DNA of 64,000 nucleotides from Oceanospirillaceae bacterium (GTDB lineage Bacteria > Pseudomonadota > Gammaproteobacteria > Pseudomonadales > Balneatricaceae), in contig JAHEDZ010000018.1 of assembly GCA_024640955.1 (NCBI GenBank), positions 2,503 to 66,502 on the forward strand. The letters are read 5' to 3'. The number at the start of each line of letters is the position of its first letter. Position 1 is the stretch's first letter. The position numbers were made by a program, and so were the translations under genes. Of the stretch, positions 9,437 to 17,347 are shown one piece after another. The notes beneath the pieces are model-generated. The model was not told the origin of the DNA. It did not search any database and saw nothing but the letters and a program-made list of their open reading frames with translations.

Positions 9437-10471
9437 ATGAAAGCGATATTTGCTCACGGTCCAAAAGATATACGCCTGACTGATATTGAAGCTGAACCGC
9501 TCAAGCCAGGCGAAGTGCGGGTGGATACAGCACGCGGTGGTATCTGTGGATCAGATCTGCACTACTTTAACCACGGCGGTTTTGGTGATGTTCGGTTGAA
9601 AGAGCCGATGATTCTCGGTCACGAAGTTTCTGGCTTTATATCTGAGTTGGGCGAGGGTGTTGAGGGGTTAAAGGTGGGCGATCTGGTTGCGGTCTCGCCA
9701 TCGCGTCCCTGCCGTGAGTGTGAATACTGCCAGCAAGGGCTGCAGAACCACTGCATGAACATGCGTTTTTACGGTTCGGCGATGCCCTTCCCGCATATTC
9801 AGGGTGCGTTTCGGACCTCACTGGTGATCGACTCCTCTCAGGCTGTACCTGCTCAGGGCATTTCGCCCGAAGAGGCGGCTATGGCTGAGCCTTTGTCGGT
9901 TGGCCTACATGCGGTTAGTCGCACCGGTAACCTGTTTGGCAAGACCGTTATGGTGACTGGATGTGGTCCTATTGGTGTGATGTGTGTACTCGCCGCTCGC
10001 CGCGCTGGCGCCGCGAAAGTGGTTGCTGTTGATATTTCTGATTTTACCCTGCAGTTTGCCAAGAAGGCCGGTGCTGATCTGGTAATCAATTCGCTGACCC
10101 AGCCCGATGCCTTTGATGCACTACGTACGGGTAAAGGGCAGGTGGATGCGCTCATTGAGTGTTCGGGTTCAGAGGCTGCGCTAACCAATGCGATCACTTG
10201 TATGCGCCCGCGCGGTATCATCGTTCAGCTCGGCCTGGGCGGTCCGATGAGCCTACCGATGATGGCGGTTACAGCCAAGGAGCTGGAGTTGCGCGGGTCA
10301 TTCCGTTTCCATCAGGAGTTCCGCAAAGCAGTTGGATTTATGGCGGCTGGGTTGATCGATGTTAAGCCCATTCTTACCCATACCTATGGTTTGAGCGCTT
10401 TTCAGGACGCCTTTGAGATGGCGGTAGACCGCAAAACGGCAATGAAAGTGCAGGTCGCTTTTGATCAGTAG
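9437..10471 (+). CDS. idnD: Zinc-dependent MDR alcohol dehydrogenase, probable L-idonate 5-dehydrogenase
   Basis: Medium-chain dehydrogenase of 344 residues. Catalytic zinc ligands lie in GGICGSD and GHEVSG, the structural-zinc lobe has CRECEYCQQGLQNHC, and the Rossmann motif is GCGPIGV. Sequence style (GGICGSDLHYFNHGGFG) is close to L-idonate 5-dehydrogenase, which oxidises L-idonate to 5-ketogluconate. ATG 9437 is the family start; the frame extends 25 codons further but through the operator region. It is divergent from idnO and likely co-regulated through the shared palindrome. Confidence 0.85.
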   Translation: MKAIFAHGPKDIRLTDIEAEPLKPGEVRVDTARGGICGSDLHYFNHGGFGDVRLKEPMILGHEVSGFISELGEGVEGLKVGDLVAVSPSRPCRECEYCQQGLQNHCMNMRFYGSAMPFPHIQGAFRTSLVIDSSQAVPAQGISPEEAAMAEPLSVGLHAVSRTGNLFGKTVMVTGCGPIGVMCVLAARRAGAAKVVAVDISDFTLQFAKKAGADLVINSLTQPDAFDALRTGKGQVDALIECSGSEAALTNAITCMRPRGIIVQLGLGGPMSLPMMAVTAKELELRGSFRFHQEFRKAVGFMAAGLIDVKPILTHTYGLSAFQDAFEMAVDRKTAMKVQVAFDQ

Positions 10472-10595
10472 AAAATTTGTCGTGTGGGAGGCTTGACTGC
10501 AAACTGCTCCTGCATTTGCAGCATACCCGCCGTCCTTGGCGTTGTAAGGCAAAGCCGAACGAGGCGATTTGTTGCTGGTTGACGTTGTGGGTCGC

Positions 10596-10616
10596 CTCTT
10601 TCGCTTCGCGAAAGAG
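10596..10616. repeat. REP-like hairpin overlapping the end of the LysR gene
   Basis: CTCTTTCGC-TTC-GCGAAAGAG forms a perfect 9-bp stem with a 3-nt loop. It is followed by CTCCTACAG, the complement of the GTAGGAG head seen in the 16.6-kb repeats. It sits between convergent idnD and the LysR gene, and the flank runs into the LysR stop codon. It could be a REP element serving also as a transcription end. Confidence 0.6.
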
Positions 10617-10620
10617 CCTC

Positions 10621-11583
10621 CTACAGCGCGCTCTCTTCGTCATTAACGGCGATGTTGTTTCGCGATAGATACTTCTCAACCTCCCGGGTGTGTTGCTCTG
10701 CCTCCATTTTAATCCACTCCGAGAATACCTTAACCAGCCGGCGGCTCTGATGGCGCGCTGGGCTGACGATCCAATAGGCGGGAAAGCGGATGGCACCCAG
10801 TTCTGGTGCTAGCGGAACCAGTGAGCCTTCTGCCAGCTCCTCCTGCGCCAATGTGGTTGAGTCCAATACCACGCCCAGTCCGTTTGCCGCCTGCTGAATC
10901 GCCATGGAAGAGCGATCGAAACGTAGGGCAGAGTTATCCGAACGGCGCTGTATTCTGTGACGTGCAAGCCAGTTCTCCCATTGCATCGTGGTCTTAATAC
11001 TGTCGATCAATCGAGCCTCGGCAAGCCGCTCATCAACAGTGCAAGTCCGTTGTTTTAGCTCATAGAGATAGGCTGGACTGCACATCGGCATCAGGTAGTC
11101 ATAGATGATCGGCTCGCAGTGTAACCCGGGCCAGTTGCCTCGGCCGTAGCGCAGGTCCAGATCGACCACTTCTCGCTCAAAGTTTGATGGGTCGGGTGAG
11201 GCATCCACTCGGAAATCCCAGGTTGGATGCTTAGCAATGAAGTCGGATAGGCGAGGTCCTAGCCATCGCACCGCAAAACTGGGTGAAGCACGCATGATGA
11301 TTTGGTGACTCTCGCGTTGGCGCGATATTGATTTGCGCGCATCCCGCAGCGCGGTAAAGGCAGAGGTTGCTGCCATGTAGAGCTGTTCGCCCTCTTGAGT
11401 CAGACTGAGCTGGCGTTTCTCCCTTCGAAACAGCGTAATACCCAGGTTCTCTTCGAGCTGTTTTATCTGCTGACTTACTGCCGAAGCCGAGACATGCAGC
11501 TCCTCAGCTGCACGCGCTACCCGACCATGTCGGGCGACTGATTCAAAATAGATCATAGTGTTGAGGCTGGGGTCACGAGGCAT
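10621..11583 (-). CDS. LysR-family transcriptional regulator (GcvA-like)
   Basis: LTTR of 320 residues. The N-terminal winged helix-turn-helix contains VARHGRVARAAEELHVSASAVSQQIKQLE, followed by a periplasmic-binding-like effector domain. The MPRDPSLNTMIYFESVARHG opening and ASPSFAVRWLGPRL linker resemble the GcvA group. It is divergent from the split transketolase genes and is the obvious candidate regulator of that operon. The effector is unknown. Confidence 0.88.
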   Translation of the reverse strand: MPRDPSLNTMIYFESVARHGRVARAAEELHVSASAVSQQIKQLEENLGITLFRREKRQLSLTQEGEQLYMAATSAFTALRDARKSISRQRESHQIIMRASPSFAVRWLGPRLSDFIAKHPTWDFRVDASPDPSNFEREVVDLDLRYGRGNWPGLHCEPIIYDYLMPMCSPAYLYELKQRTCTVDERLAEARLIDSIKTTMQWENWLARHRIQRRSDNSALRFDRSSMAIQQAANGLGVVLDSTTLAQEELAEGSLVPLAPELGAIRFPAYWIVSPARHQSRRLVKVFSEWIKMEAEQHTREVEKYLSRNNIAVNDEESAL

Positions 11584-11609
11584 GGATAAGTAACCGTTAT
11601 GAGTTAATT

Positions 11610-11656
11610 CAGCTTATTTTAATGCGTCTATTTGTTAAGTACAGCTTAATAAATGC
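11610..11656. promoter_or_regulatory. Direct repeat in the LysR/transketolase intergenic region
   Basis: CAGCTTATTTTAATGC (11610-11625) and CAGCTTAATAAATGC (11642-11656) are imperfect direct repeats 32 bp apart, about three helical turns, between divergent genes. This layout would suit paired binding of the LysR protein on one face of DNA. Evidence is pattern only. Confidence 0.4.
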
Positions 11657-11729
11657 TAACGAGCAACTGCTTGTATCAGCTGCCGCTCAGGTAAAGAATA
11701 GGGCGCAAATGAACCTCAGAGACAGATTA

Positions 11730-12578
11730 ATGACTCAAACAGATCGCAATGAACTGCTTGCCGAGTTGAAGCGTCGCGCCTGGGCTATCCGCCATAAAGC
11801 GCTGCGCATGGGCGCAGTACAGAAACAGGGCTACATCGGCCAGGCGCTAGGCGTTGCTGATGTATTAGCCGTCTCTTACTTTCATGCACTCAATATGAAA
11901 CCGGAAGATCCGGAGTGGGAAGGTCGCGACCGCTACCTGCTCTCTATCGGCCACTATGCAATCGCCCTCTACTCGGTACTTATCGAGAAAGGTGTGCTGC
12001 CTGAGTACGAGCTCGAGACCTACGGTACCGACGATAGCCGCCTGCCAATGTCGGGTATGGCCTCTTACACGCCCGGCATGGAAATTACCGGTGGCTCACT
12101 GGGCCAAGGTCTAGGTATAGGCGTGGGTATGGCGCTGGGTCTGAAGCGTAAACACTCAGATTCGTTTATCTACAACCTGATGTCTGATGGTGAACTGGGT
12201 GAGGGTTCAACTTGGGAAGCGGCCATGTCGGCCGCGCACCACAAACTCGATAACCTGATCTGTGTCGTTGATTTCAATGACCAGCAGGCTGATGGCGCCT
12301 CAACTCAGATGCTCTCGTCTGAGCCTGTTGATGCCAAGTTTGAAGCCTTTGGCTGGTACGCACAGCGCGTTGATGGCAACGATATGGATGCGCTACTGAC
12401 GGCATTCGACAATGCACGCAACTACGGCGGCCACAAGCCGCGTGCCATTATCTGTGACACGGTTATGTGTAAGGGTGTGCCGTTTCTGGAAGCACGCGAA
12501 ATTACTCACTTCGTACGTGTTGATGAAGATGAGTGGGATAAGGCCTTGGCAGTACTTGAAGAGGACAAACCAGCATGA
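11730..12578 (+). CDS. Transketolase, N-terminal (TPP-binding) subunit
   Basis: First half of a split transketolase. It shows the diphosphate-binding GSLGQGLGIGVGMALGLK region and the TPP motif SDGELGEG...N, here with SDG instead of GDG. About 282 residues, normal for split-type N subunits. ATG 11730 gives the usual short lead before the first helix; ATG 11709, with AGGG upstream, is an alternative. Its stop overlaps the C-subunit start by four bases. Split transketolases often serve specialised pentose or branched-sugar pathways, and its substrate here is open. Confidence 0.87.
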   Translation: MTQTDRNELLAELKRRAWAIRHKALRMGAVQKQGYIGQALGVADVLAVSYFHALNMKPEDPEWEGRDRYLLSIGHYAIALYSVLIEKGVLPEYELETYGTDDSRLPMSGMASYTPGMEITGGSLGQGLGIGVGMALGLKRKHSDSFIYNLMSDGELGEGSTWEAAMSAAHHKLDNLICVVDFNDQQADGASTQMLSSEPVDAKFEAFGWYAQRVDGNDMDALLTAFDNARNYGGHKPRAIICDTVMCKGVPFLEAREITHFVRVDEDEWDKALAVLEEDKPA

Positions 12579-13621
12579 GCGGATTCGCACCAAACAGCCG
12601 TCGCAAATCTAAGTGGGAACCGCGTAAACCGTTAGATGCGAGCGAGCGTCAGCTCACCTCTGCGATGATCGCGTCACTCTCGGCTGAGGGCGCTGATACA
12701 GTCAGCGCACCTTTCGGTAAAGCGCTGGTTGAACTCGCTGCCGATCGTGAAGATATCGTTGGTCTTACGGCTGATCTTTCGAAATATACCGACCTGCACG
12801 TGTTTGCTAAAGCCTATCCAGATCGTTTCTACCAGATGGGTATGGCGGAGCAGGTGATGATGAGTGCCACGGCGGGCTTGGCTAAAGAGGGCTTTACCCC
12901 CTTCGCGACCACCTACGCGGTGTTCGCTTCACGCCGCGCTTATGACTTTATCGCTATGGCAATCGCCGAGGACAACCTCAATGCCAAGATAGTCTGTGCG
13001 CTGCCGGGTCTGACTACGGGTTACGGCCCAAGCCATCAGGCGACTGAAGATATCGCCATCTTCCGCGGCCTACCAAACATGACCATTGTTGACCCTTGTG
13101 ATGCGCTGGATACCTATCAGGCAACTAAAGCAATTGCGGCTCATGAGGGCCCGGTCTACATGCGTCTGCTGCGCGGTAACGTGCCGTTAATACTGCAGGA
13201 TTATGACTACGAATTCGAGCTGGGCAAAGCGAAGTTGCTGCGCGATGGTAAGGATGTGCTGTTCATCTCATCTGGCTTTATGACCATGCGGACTCTGGAG
13301 GCCGCTAAAGCGTTGCAGAAAGATGGCGTTGATTGTGCCGTGCTGCACTGTCCAACCATTAAGCCACTGGATGTCGAGACGATTCTGGCAGAGTGCCGCA
13401 AAGAAGGACGCCTGGTTGTGACTGCTGAGAACCACTCAATCATTGGTGGTTTGGGCGAAGCGGTAGCTACACAGCTGATGGTTAACGGTGTCACTCCTGC
13501 CTTCCGTATGGTTGGTCTGCCAGATGAGTTCCTTGATGCAGGCGCTCTCCCAGTGCTGCACGATCAATACGGTATCTCCACTGAAGCGGTAATCACAAAA
13601 GTTAAAGGGTGGGTGGCCTGA
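12575..13621 (+). CDS. Transketolase, C-terminal subunit
   Basis: Second half of the split transketolase, 348 residues. The pyrimidine-binding domain includes GMAEQVMMSATAGLAKEGF, whose Glu activates TPP, and TTGYGPSHQATEDIAIFRGLPN; the transketolase C-terminal fold follows. The N-terminus carries about 35 extra basic residues (NSRRKSKWEPRKP) not typical of the family. It overlaps the N subunit by 4 nt (ATGA), ensuring matched translation, and is followed after 33 nt by an SDR gene. Confidence 0.88.
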   Translation: MSGFAPNSRRKSKWEPRKPLDASERQLTSAMIASLSAEGADTVSAPFGKALVELAADREDIVGLTADLSKYTDLHVFAKAYPDRFYQMGMAEQVMMSATAGLAKEGFTPFATTYAVFASRRAYDFIAMAIAEDNLNAKIVCALPGLTTGYGPSHQATEDIAIFRGLPNMTIVDPCDALDTYQATKAIAAHEGPVYMRLLRGNVPLILQDYDYEFELGKAKLLRDGKDVLFISSGFMTMRTLEAAKALQKDGVDCAVLHCPTIKPLDVETILAECRKEGRLVVTAENHSIIGGLGEAVATQLMVNGVTPAFRMVGLPDEFLDAGALPVLHDQYGISTEAVITKVKGWVA

Positions 13622-13654
13622 TCGGTTATCCCTATTGAAGAAGAGAAAGAAAAA

Positions 13655-14410
13655 ATGTCTGGAATTCTTGAAGGTAAATTTGCAGTTATCACCGGTGCTG
13701 CATCTGTAAATGGCCTGGGTAAAGCAACTGCACGTCTGTTCGCAGAGCAGGGTGCAACTGTAGCTATCCTCGACCTCAACCTCGAAGCTGCGCAGGCTGC
13801 TGCGGCTGACCTTGGTGCTCAGCATGTCGGCCTAGCGTGCAACGTAACCGACAAAGATGACTGTCAGAAAGCCGCTGATGCTCTGATCGCTCAGTGGGGC
13901 CAGATCGATATCCTGGTGAACAACGCCGGTATCACTCAGCCACTGAAAATGATGGATATCATGCCTGAGAACTACGATGCGGTTCTGGATGTGAATCTGC
14001 GCGGTACGCTCTACATGACTCAGGCGCTGATCCCGCATATGCGTGGTCGTCAGACGGGCTCTATTGTGAACATCTCATCTGTTTCTGCGCAGCGCGGTGG
14101 CGGTATCTTCGGTGGCCCACACTACTCAGCGGCTAAAGCGGGTATCTTGGGTCTGACAAAAGCGTCGGCGCGTGAGCTGGCTCCAGATGGCGTACGTGTC
14201 AACGCAGTGTGCCCGGGCTTCATCGCTACCGATATCACTCAGGGTAAGCTGACTCCAGAGATGCTCGAAGGCATCAAAGCGGGCATCCCTCTGGGTCGTC
14301 CAGGCCGTGCTGATGAAGTTGCTGGCTGTTGTCTGTTCCTGGCTTCTGAGCTCTCCTCATACGTCACGGGCTCTGAAGTGGACGTGAACGGTGGTTCACT
14401 AATCCACTAA
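13655..14410 (+). CDS. Short-chain dehydrogenase/reductase of the split-transketolase operon
   Basis: SDR of 251 residues with TGAASVNGLG cofactor motif, NNAG, NISSVSAQ and catalytic YSAAK. It looks FabG-like, but the operon context suggests oxidation or reduction of a sugar or polyol feeding the transketolase rather than fatty acid synthesis. The glycine-rich loop has one more residue than the usual TGxxxGIG, which is seen in some polyol-type SDRs. A strong terminator follows, ending the operon. Confidence 0.82.
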   Translation: MSGILEGKFAVITGAASVNGLGKATARLFAEQGATVAILDLNLEAAQAAAADLGAQHVGLACNVTDKDDCQKAADALIAQWGQIDILVNNAGITQPLKMMDIMPENYDAVLDVNLRGTLYMTQALIPHMRGRQTGSIVNISSVSAQRGGGIFGGPHYSAAKAGILGLTKASARELAPDGVRVNAVCPGFIATDITQGKLTPEMLEGIKAGIPLGRPGRADEVAGCCLFLASELSSYVTGSEVDVNGGSLIH

Positions 14411-14450
14411 TATCCTTTTCCATATCTACGTTTGTGGAAACTCTGGACTT

Positions 14451-14491
14451 GGGCCGGACACCTCCCTTAAACGAGGGCCGGCCCTCTTTTT
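14451..14491 (+). terminator. Rho-independent terminator after the transketolase-SDR operon
   Basis: GGGCCGG pairs with CCGGCCC, with an inner CCTC/GAGG pairing, followed by TCTTTTT. It separates the split-transketolase operon from the unsplit transketolase gene. Confidence 0.85.
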
Positions 14492-14551
14492 AACTGCACC
14501 CTGGTGTGTGGAGTTTAGAGTTGGCTTAATAAATTTATATGAGGTCTTGGC

Positions 14552-16543
14552 ATGTCTGAGCAACTGCCCAAAGTTGAGAACTCGATGGCGAATGCGATTC
14601 GCTTTCTATCGATTGATGCGATTGTGCGTGCGCAAGAGGGGCATCAGGGTGTGCCGCTCGGCATGGCAGAGATCTCGACGGCGCTGTTCGGCGAGCATAT
14701 GCGCTTTAATCCAAAAGATCCTTTGTGGCCCGATCGTGACCGCTTTGTACTGTCGAATGGTCACGGCTCGATGCTTGTCTACTCGCTCCTCTACCTAACC
14801 GGTTATGAGAAAGTGAGTCTGGACGAAATTAAGCGTTTCCGTGTGCTCGGTTCTGTCTGTGCGGGCCATCCTGAATACGAGCCTGAAGCCGGTATCGAAA
14901 TCACTACGGGGCCGCTAGGGCAGGGTATTGCTAACGCAATGGGTATGGCAGTAGCCGAAGCCTATCAGAGAGCGCGCTTTGGTGCTGACTTGGTCAATCA
15001 TTACACCTACGCCTTTGTGGGTGACGGCTGTCTGCAGGAGGGTATTGGCCAGGAGATGATCTCGTTGGCAGGGCACCTGAGTCTTGGGCGTCTGATCCTG
15101 TTTTGGGATGACAATAAGATCACCGATGACGGCAGCACAGAGCTCTCGATAAGTGAGGACGTGGCTGAGCGCTTCCGCGTAGCCAATTGGCACGTCATGG
15201 AGGTTGATGGTCATGATGTTGATGCCGTGTCGGCAGCAATTGCGCAAGCGAAACAGGATGATCGTCCATCTCTGATCGCCTGTCGAACAGTGATTGGTCG
15301 AGGTATACAGCGTGTTCAGGGACAGCGTGGCGGACACAGTGCACGTCTTTTTGAAGAGGATTCGCAAGCTGCGCGTGAAGCCTTGAATTGGCTACATGCG
15401 CCGTTTGAAACACCAGCGGAGATACTCGCCGACTGGCGCGCTGCGGGTGCTCGCAGCGATAGCGAATACGCTGCGTGGCATAAGCGTCTGGACGCCCTTG
15501 GCGCCGAAGAACGTGCTGAGTGGGACCGTATCCAAGCAGGCGAGCTGCCAGCCAACTGGCAGTCAGTGTTGGCAGAATACAAACAGCAGATCATCAACGA
15601 GGGCGTCGCTAAAGCCGGTATCTTCTCATCGGCAGAGATCAATGATCTGTTTGCTGATCTGATGCCAGAGCGCTTGGTTGGCTGTGCGGACCTTGAGGCG
15701 CCCACTTCGCACAAACGTTCGCTCACAGCCTTTACCGCGTCAGATAACTCCGGTTCTTACATCCACTGCGGCGTGCGTGAGCATCTGATGGGAGCGATGG
15801 CAAATGGTATGGCGGCACATGGCGGTGTTCTGCCACTAGCAGTTACCTATCTAGCGTTCTCTGATTACGAGCGTCCCGCCATGCGTATGGCGGCGCTCAT
15901 GGGACTGCCAACAAAGTATGTCTTTAGCCATGATTCAATCGGCGTTGGGCGCAATGGTCCAACCCATCAGCCAGTAGAAATTATCGCCTCTCTTCGTGCA
16001 ATGCCGAATATGTATGTGTTCCGACCCGCCGATGCCGTTGAGGCAGCGGAGTGTTGGGAAGCAGCAATGGAGCTCAAAAAGAGCCCTGTATCCATGGTGT
16101 TCGCTCGTCAGGAGTTACCCTTGGTGCGTACCGAGATATCCATGGAGAACCACGCAGCAAAAGGCGGTTACGTGCTGTACGAGGCGCAGTGCGCAGAGCG
16201 CCAAGTTACCCTACTGGCAACGGGCTCTGAAGTCTCTATTGCGGTTGCGGCTCGTGCACAGTTGGAATCTCGAGGCGTTGGTACTGCGGTTGTCTCCTTG
16301 CCATGCTGGGAGCTGTTTGATCAACAGTCGGCTGACTACCGTCGCCAAGTTATCGGTGAAGGAACGCTGCGCGTTGGCATAGAAGCGGCGATGCGCTTTG
16401 GCTGGGATCAGTACATCGGTATTGATGGGGTCTTTGTGGGTATGACAGGCTTCGGCCTATCGGGTCCGGCAGAGGAGCTTTACGAACGTTTCGGAATCAC
16501 CTCTGAGGATGTGGTGCGCCAGGTTAATGATCGCTTGGAATAA
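14552..16543 (+). CDS. Transketolase (single-chain, divergent)
   Basis: Full-length transketolase of 663 residues: TPP domain (VGDGCLQEGIGQE...N), pyrimidine domain (GVREHLMGAMANGMA) and C-terminal domain. It departs from housekeeping TktA in usually invariant places: AQEGHQGVPLGMAEIS instead of the SGHPGMPMG-type loop, and GQRGGHSARL where typical enzymes have GTHDVHGAPL. These positions line the substrate channel, so a non-standard acceptor or donor is plausible. It sits after a terminator with its own leader, but close to the split pair. Confidence 0.88.
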   Translation: MSEQLPKVENSMANAIRFLSIDAIVRAQEGHQGVPLGMAEISTALFGEHMRFNPKDPLWPDRDRFVLSNGHGSMLVYSLLYLTGYEKVSLDEIKRFRVLGSVCAGHPEYEPEAGIEITTGPLGQGIANAMGMAVAEAYQRARFGADLVNHYTYAFVGDGCLQEGIGQEMISLAGHLSLGRLILFWDDNKITDDGSTELSISEDVAERFRVANWHVMEVDGHDVDAVSAAIAQAKQDDRPSLIACRTVIGRGIQRVQGQRGGHSARLFEEDSQAAREALNWLHAPFETPAEILADWRAAGARSDSEYAAWHKRLDALGAEERAEWDRIQAGELPANWQSVLAEYKQQIINEGVAKAGIFSSAEINDLFADLMPERLVGCADLEAPTSHKRSLTAFTASDNSGSYIHCGVREHLMGAMANGMAAHGGVLPLAVTYLAFSDYERPAMRMAALMGLPTKYVFSHDSIGVGRNGPTHQPVEIIASLRAMPNMYVFRPADAVEAAECWEAAMELKKSPVSMVFARQELPLVRTEISMENHAAKGGYVLYEAQCAERQVTLLATGSEVSIAVAARAQLESRGVGTAVVSLPCWELFDQQSADYRRQVIGEGTLRVGIEAAMRFGWDQYIGIDGVFVGMTGFGLSGPAEELYERFGITSEDVVRQVNDRLE

Positions 16544-16622
16544 TTCACTGTCGAAGCGAAATTGCATCGTGCGAACAGGCATGCAGGGCTTACGAGGATG
16601 TTGCTTTTGTGGGAGTGCTTAA

Positions 16623-16725
16623 TCGCGTGCTGCGCTCGCTCCTACCTAGGTAATTCGACGTTGGATTGCGTGGTGCGCTCCTTCCTACGGGGTTAAACCC
16701 ATGTAGGAGCGAGCGCAGCACGCGA
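16623..16725. repeat. REP-like inverted repeat cluster
   Basis: A 23-bp unit at 16623-16645 recurs exactly as its reverse complement at 16703-16725 (head GTAGGAGCGAGCGCAG, tail CACGCGA). A degenerate third copy lies at about 16665-16687, and a TGTGGGAG half-unit lies near 16608-16615. Together they fill the 208-bp gap between convergent transketolase and DUF3501 genes, as in a BIME. Confidence 0.8.
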
Positions 16726-16751
16726 CTTAATTGCGCAGTAAGACGGCGCCT

Positions 16752-17336
16752 CTACTTAAGATCAGCCACCAGCGCCGTTTGAGTCTGTGGAGCTACCTCT
16801 TCAAGGTGGTACTTGTACTCAGGGTGGTCCACGCCCATGCCTAAAGCAGCGCCACCTTTGAGCGTCGTTACCATCTCTGATGTTAGCTCAAAGCGCATAA
16901 AGTGTACTGCCGAGGTCTTGTCTGCCGTACTGCGCTCCATATCCTCGTCAGCGATCGCGTAGACACGTTCGTGGCCGAACACTTGCACGTAGGTTTTGTG
17001 CTCTAGTCCAACCAGCTTCTCCAGCATCACTTTACGCTCGTCAGGATCAGTGAACTCAATCAGCTGTGTCGCTTTGAAGTTCGCACCGTCTGGAATCAGT
17101 GGATTGTAAGCATCCAGCTCATCTTGAATACCTTCAGTATCGAAGGTCTTCTCGATGCGCAGCATCTCTTGAATCTGATAGCGAATTGTTAACTCATCTT
17201 CAAACTGAAGTGTCACATGAGGGCCTACAAACACGGTACGGCGCTTGCGGTGCTCGAGCGCACGCTTGCGAAACTCCGGACGCTCTTTGTGGTAGGTCTC
17301 GAGTGACATCAGTGAGTCGGGTGCAAGTTTACTCAT
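16752..17336 (-). CDS. DUF3501 family protein
   Basis: Conserved protein of 194 residues that I recognise as DUF3501 from its context and its MSLETYHKERPEFR...HRKRRTVFVGPHVTLQFED pattern. Its function is unknown. It is consistently linked to rubrerythrin and a GlpC-like Fe-S oxidoreductase, as here, where it starts 11 nt after the oxidoreductase stop. A role in peroxide or metal stress handling with those partners is inference. No signal peptide or membrane segment is visible. Confidence 0.85.
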   Translation of the reverse strand: MSKLAPDSLMSLETYHKERPEFRKRALEHRKRRTVFVGPHVTLQFEDELTIRYQIQEMLRIEKTFDTEGIQDELDAYNPLIPDGANFKATQLIEFTDPDERKVMLEKLVGLEHKTYVQVFGHERVYAIADEDMERSTADKTSAVHFMRFELTSEMVTTLKGGAALGMGVDHPEYKYHLEEVAPQTQTALVADLK

Positions 17337-17347
17337 TTATGCCTCCT

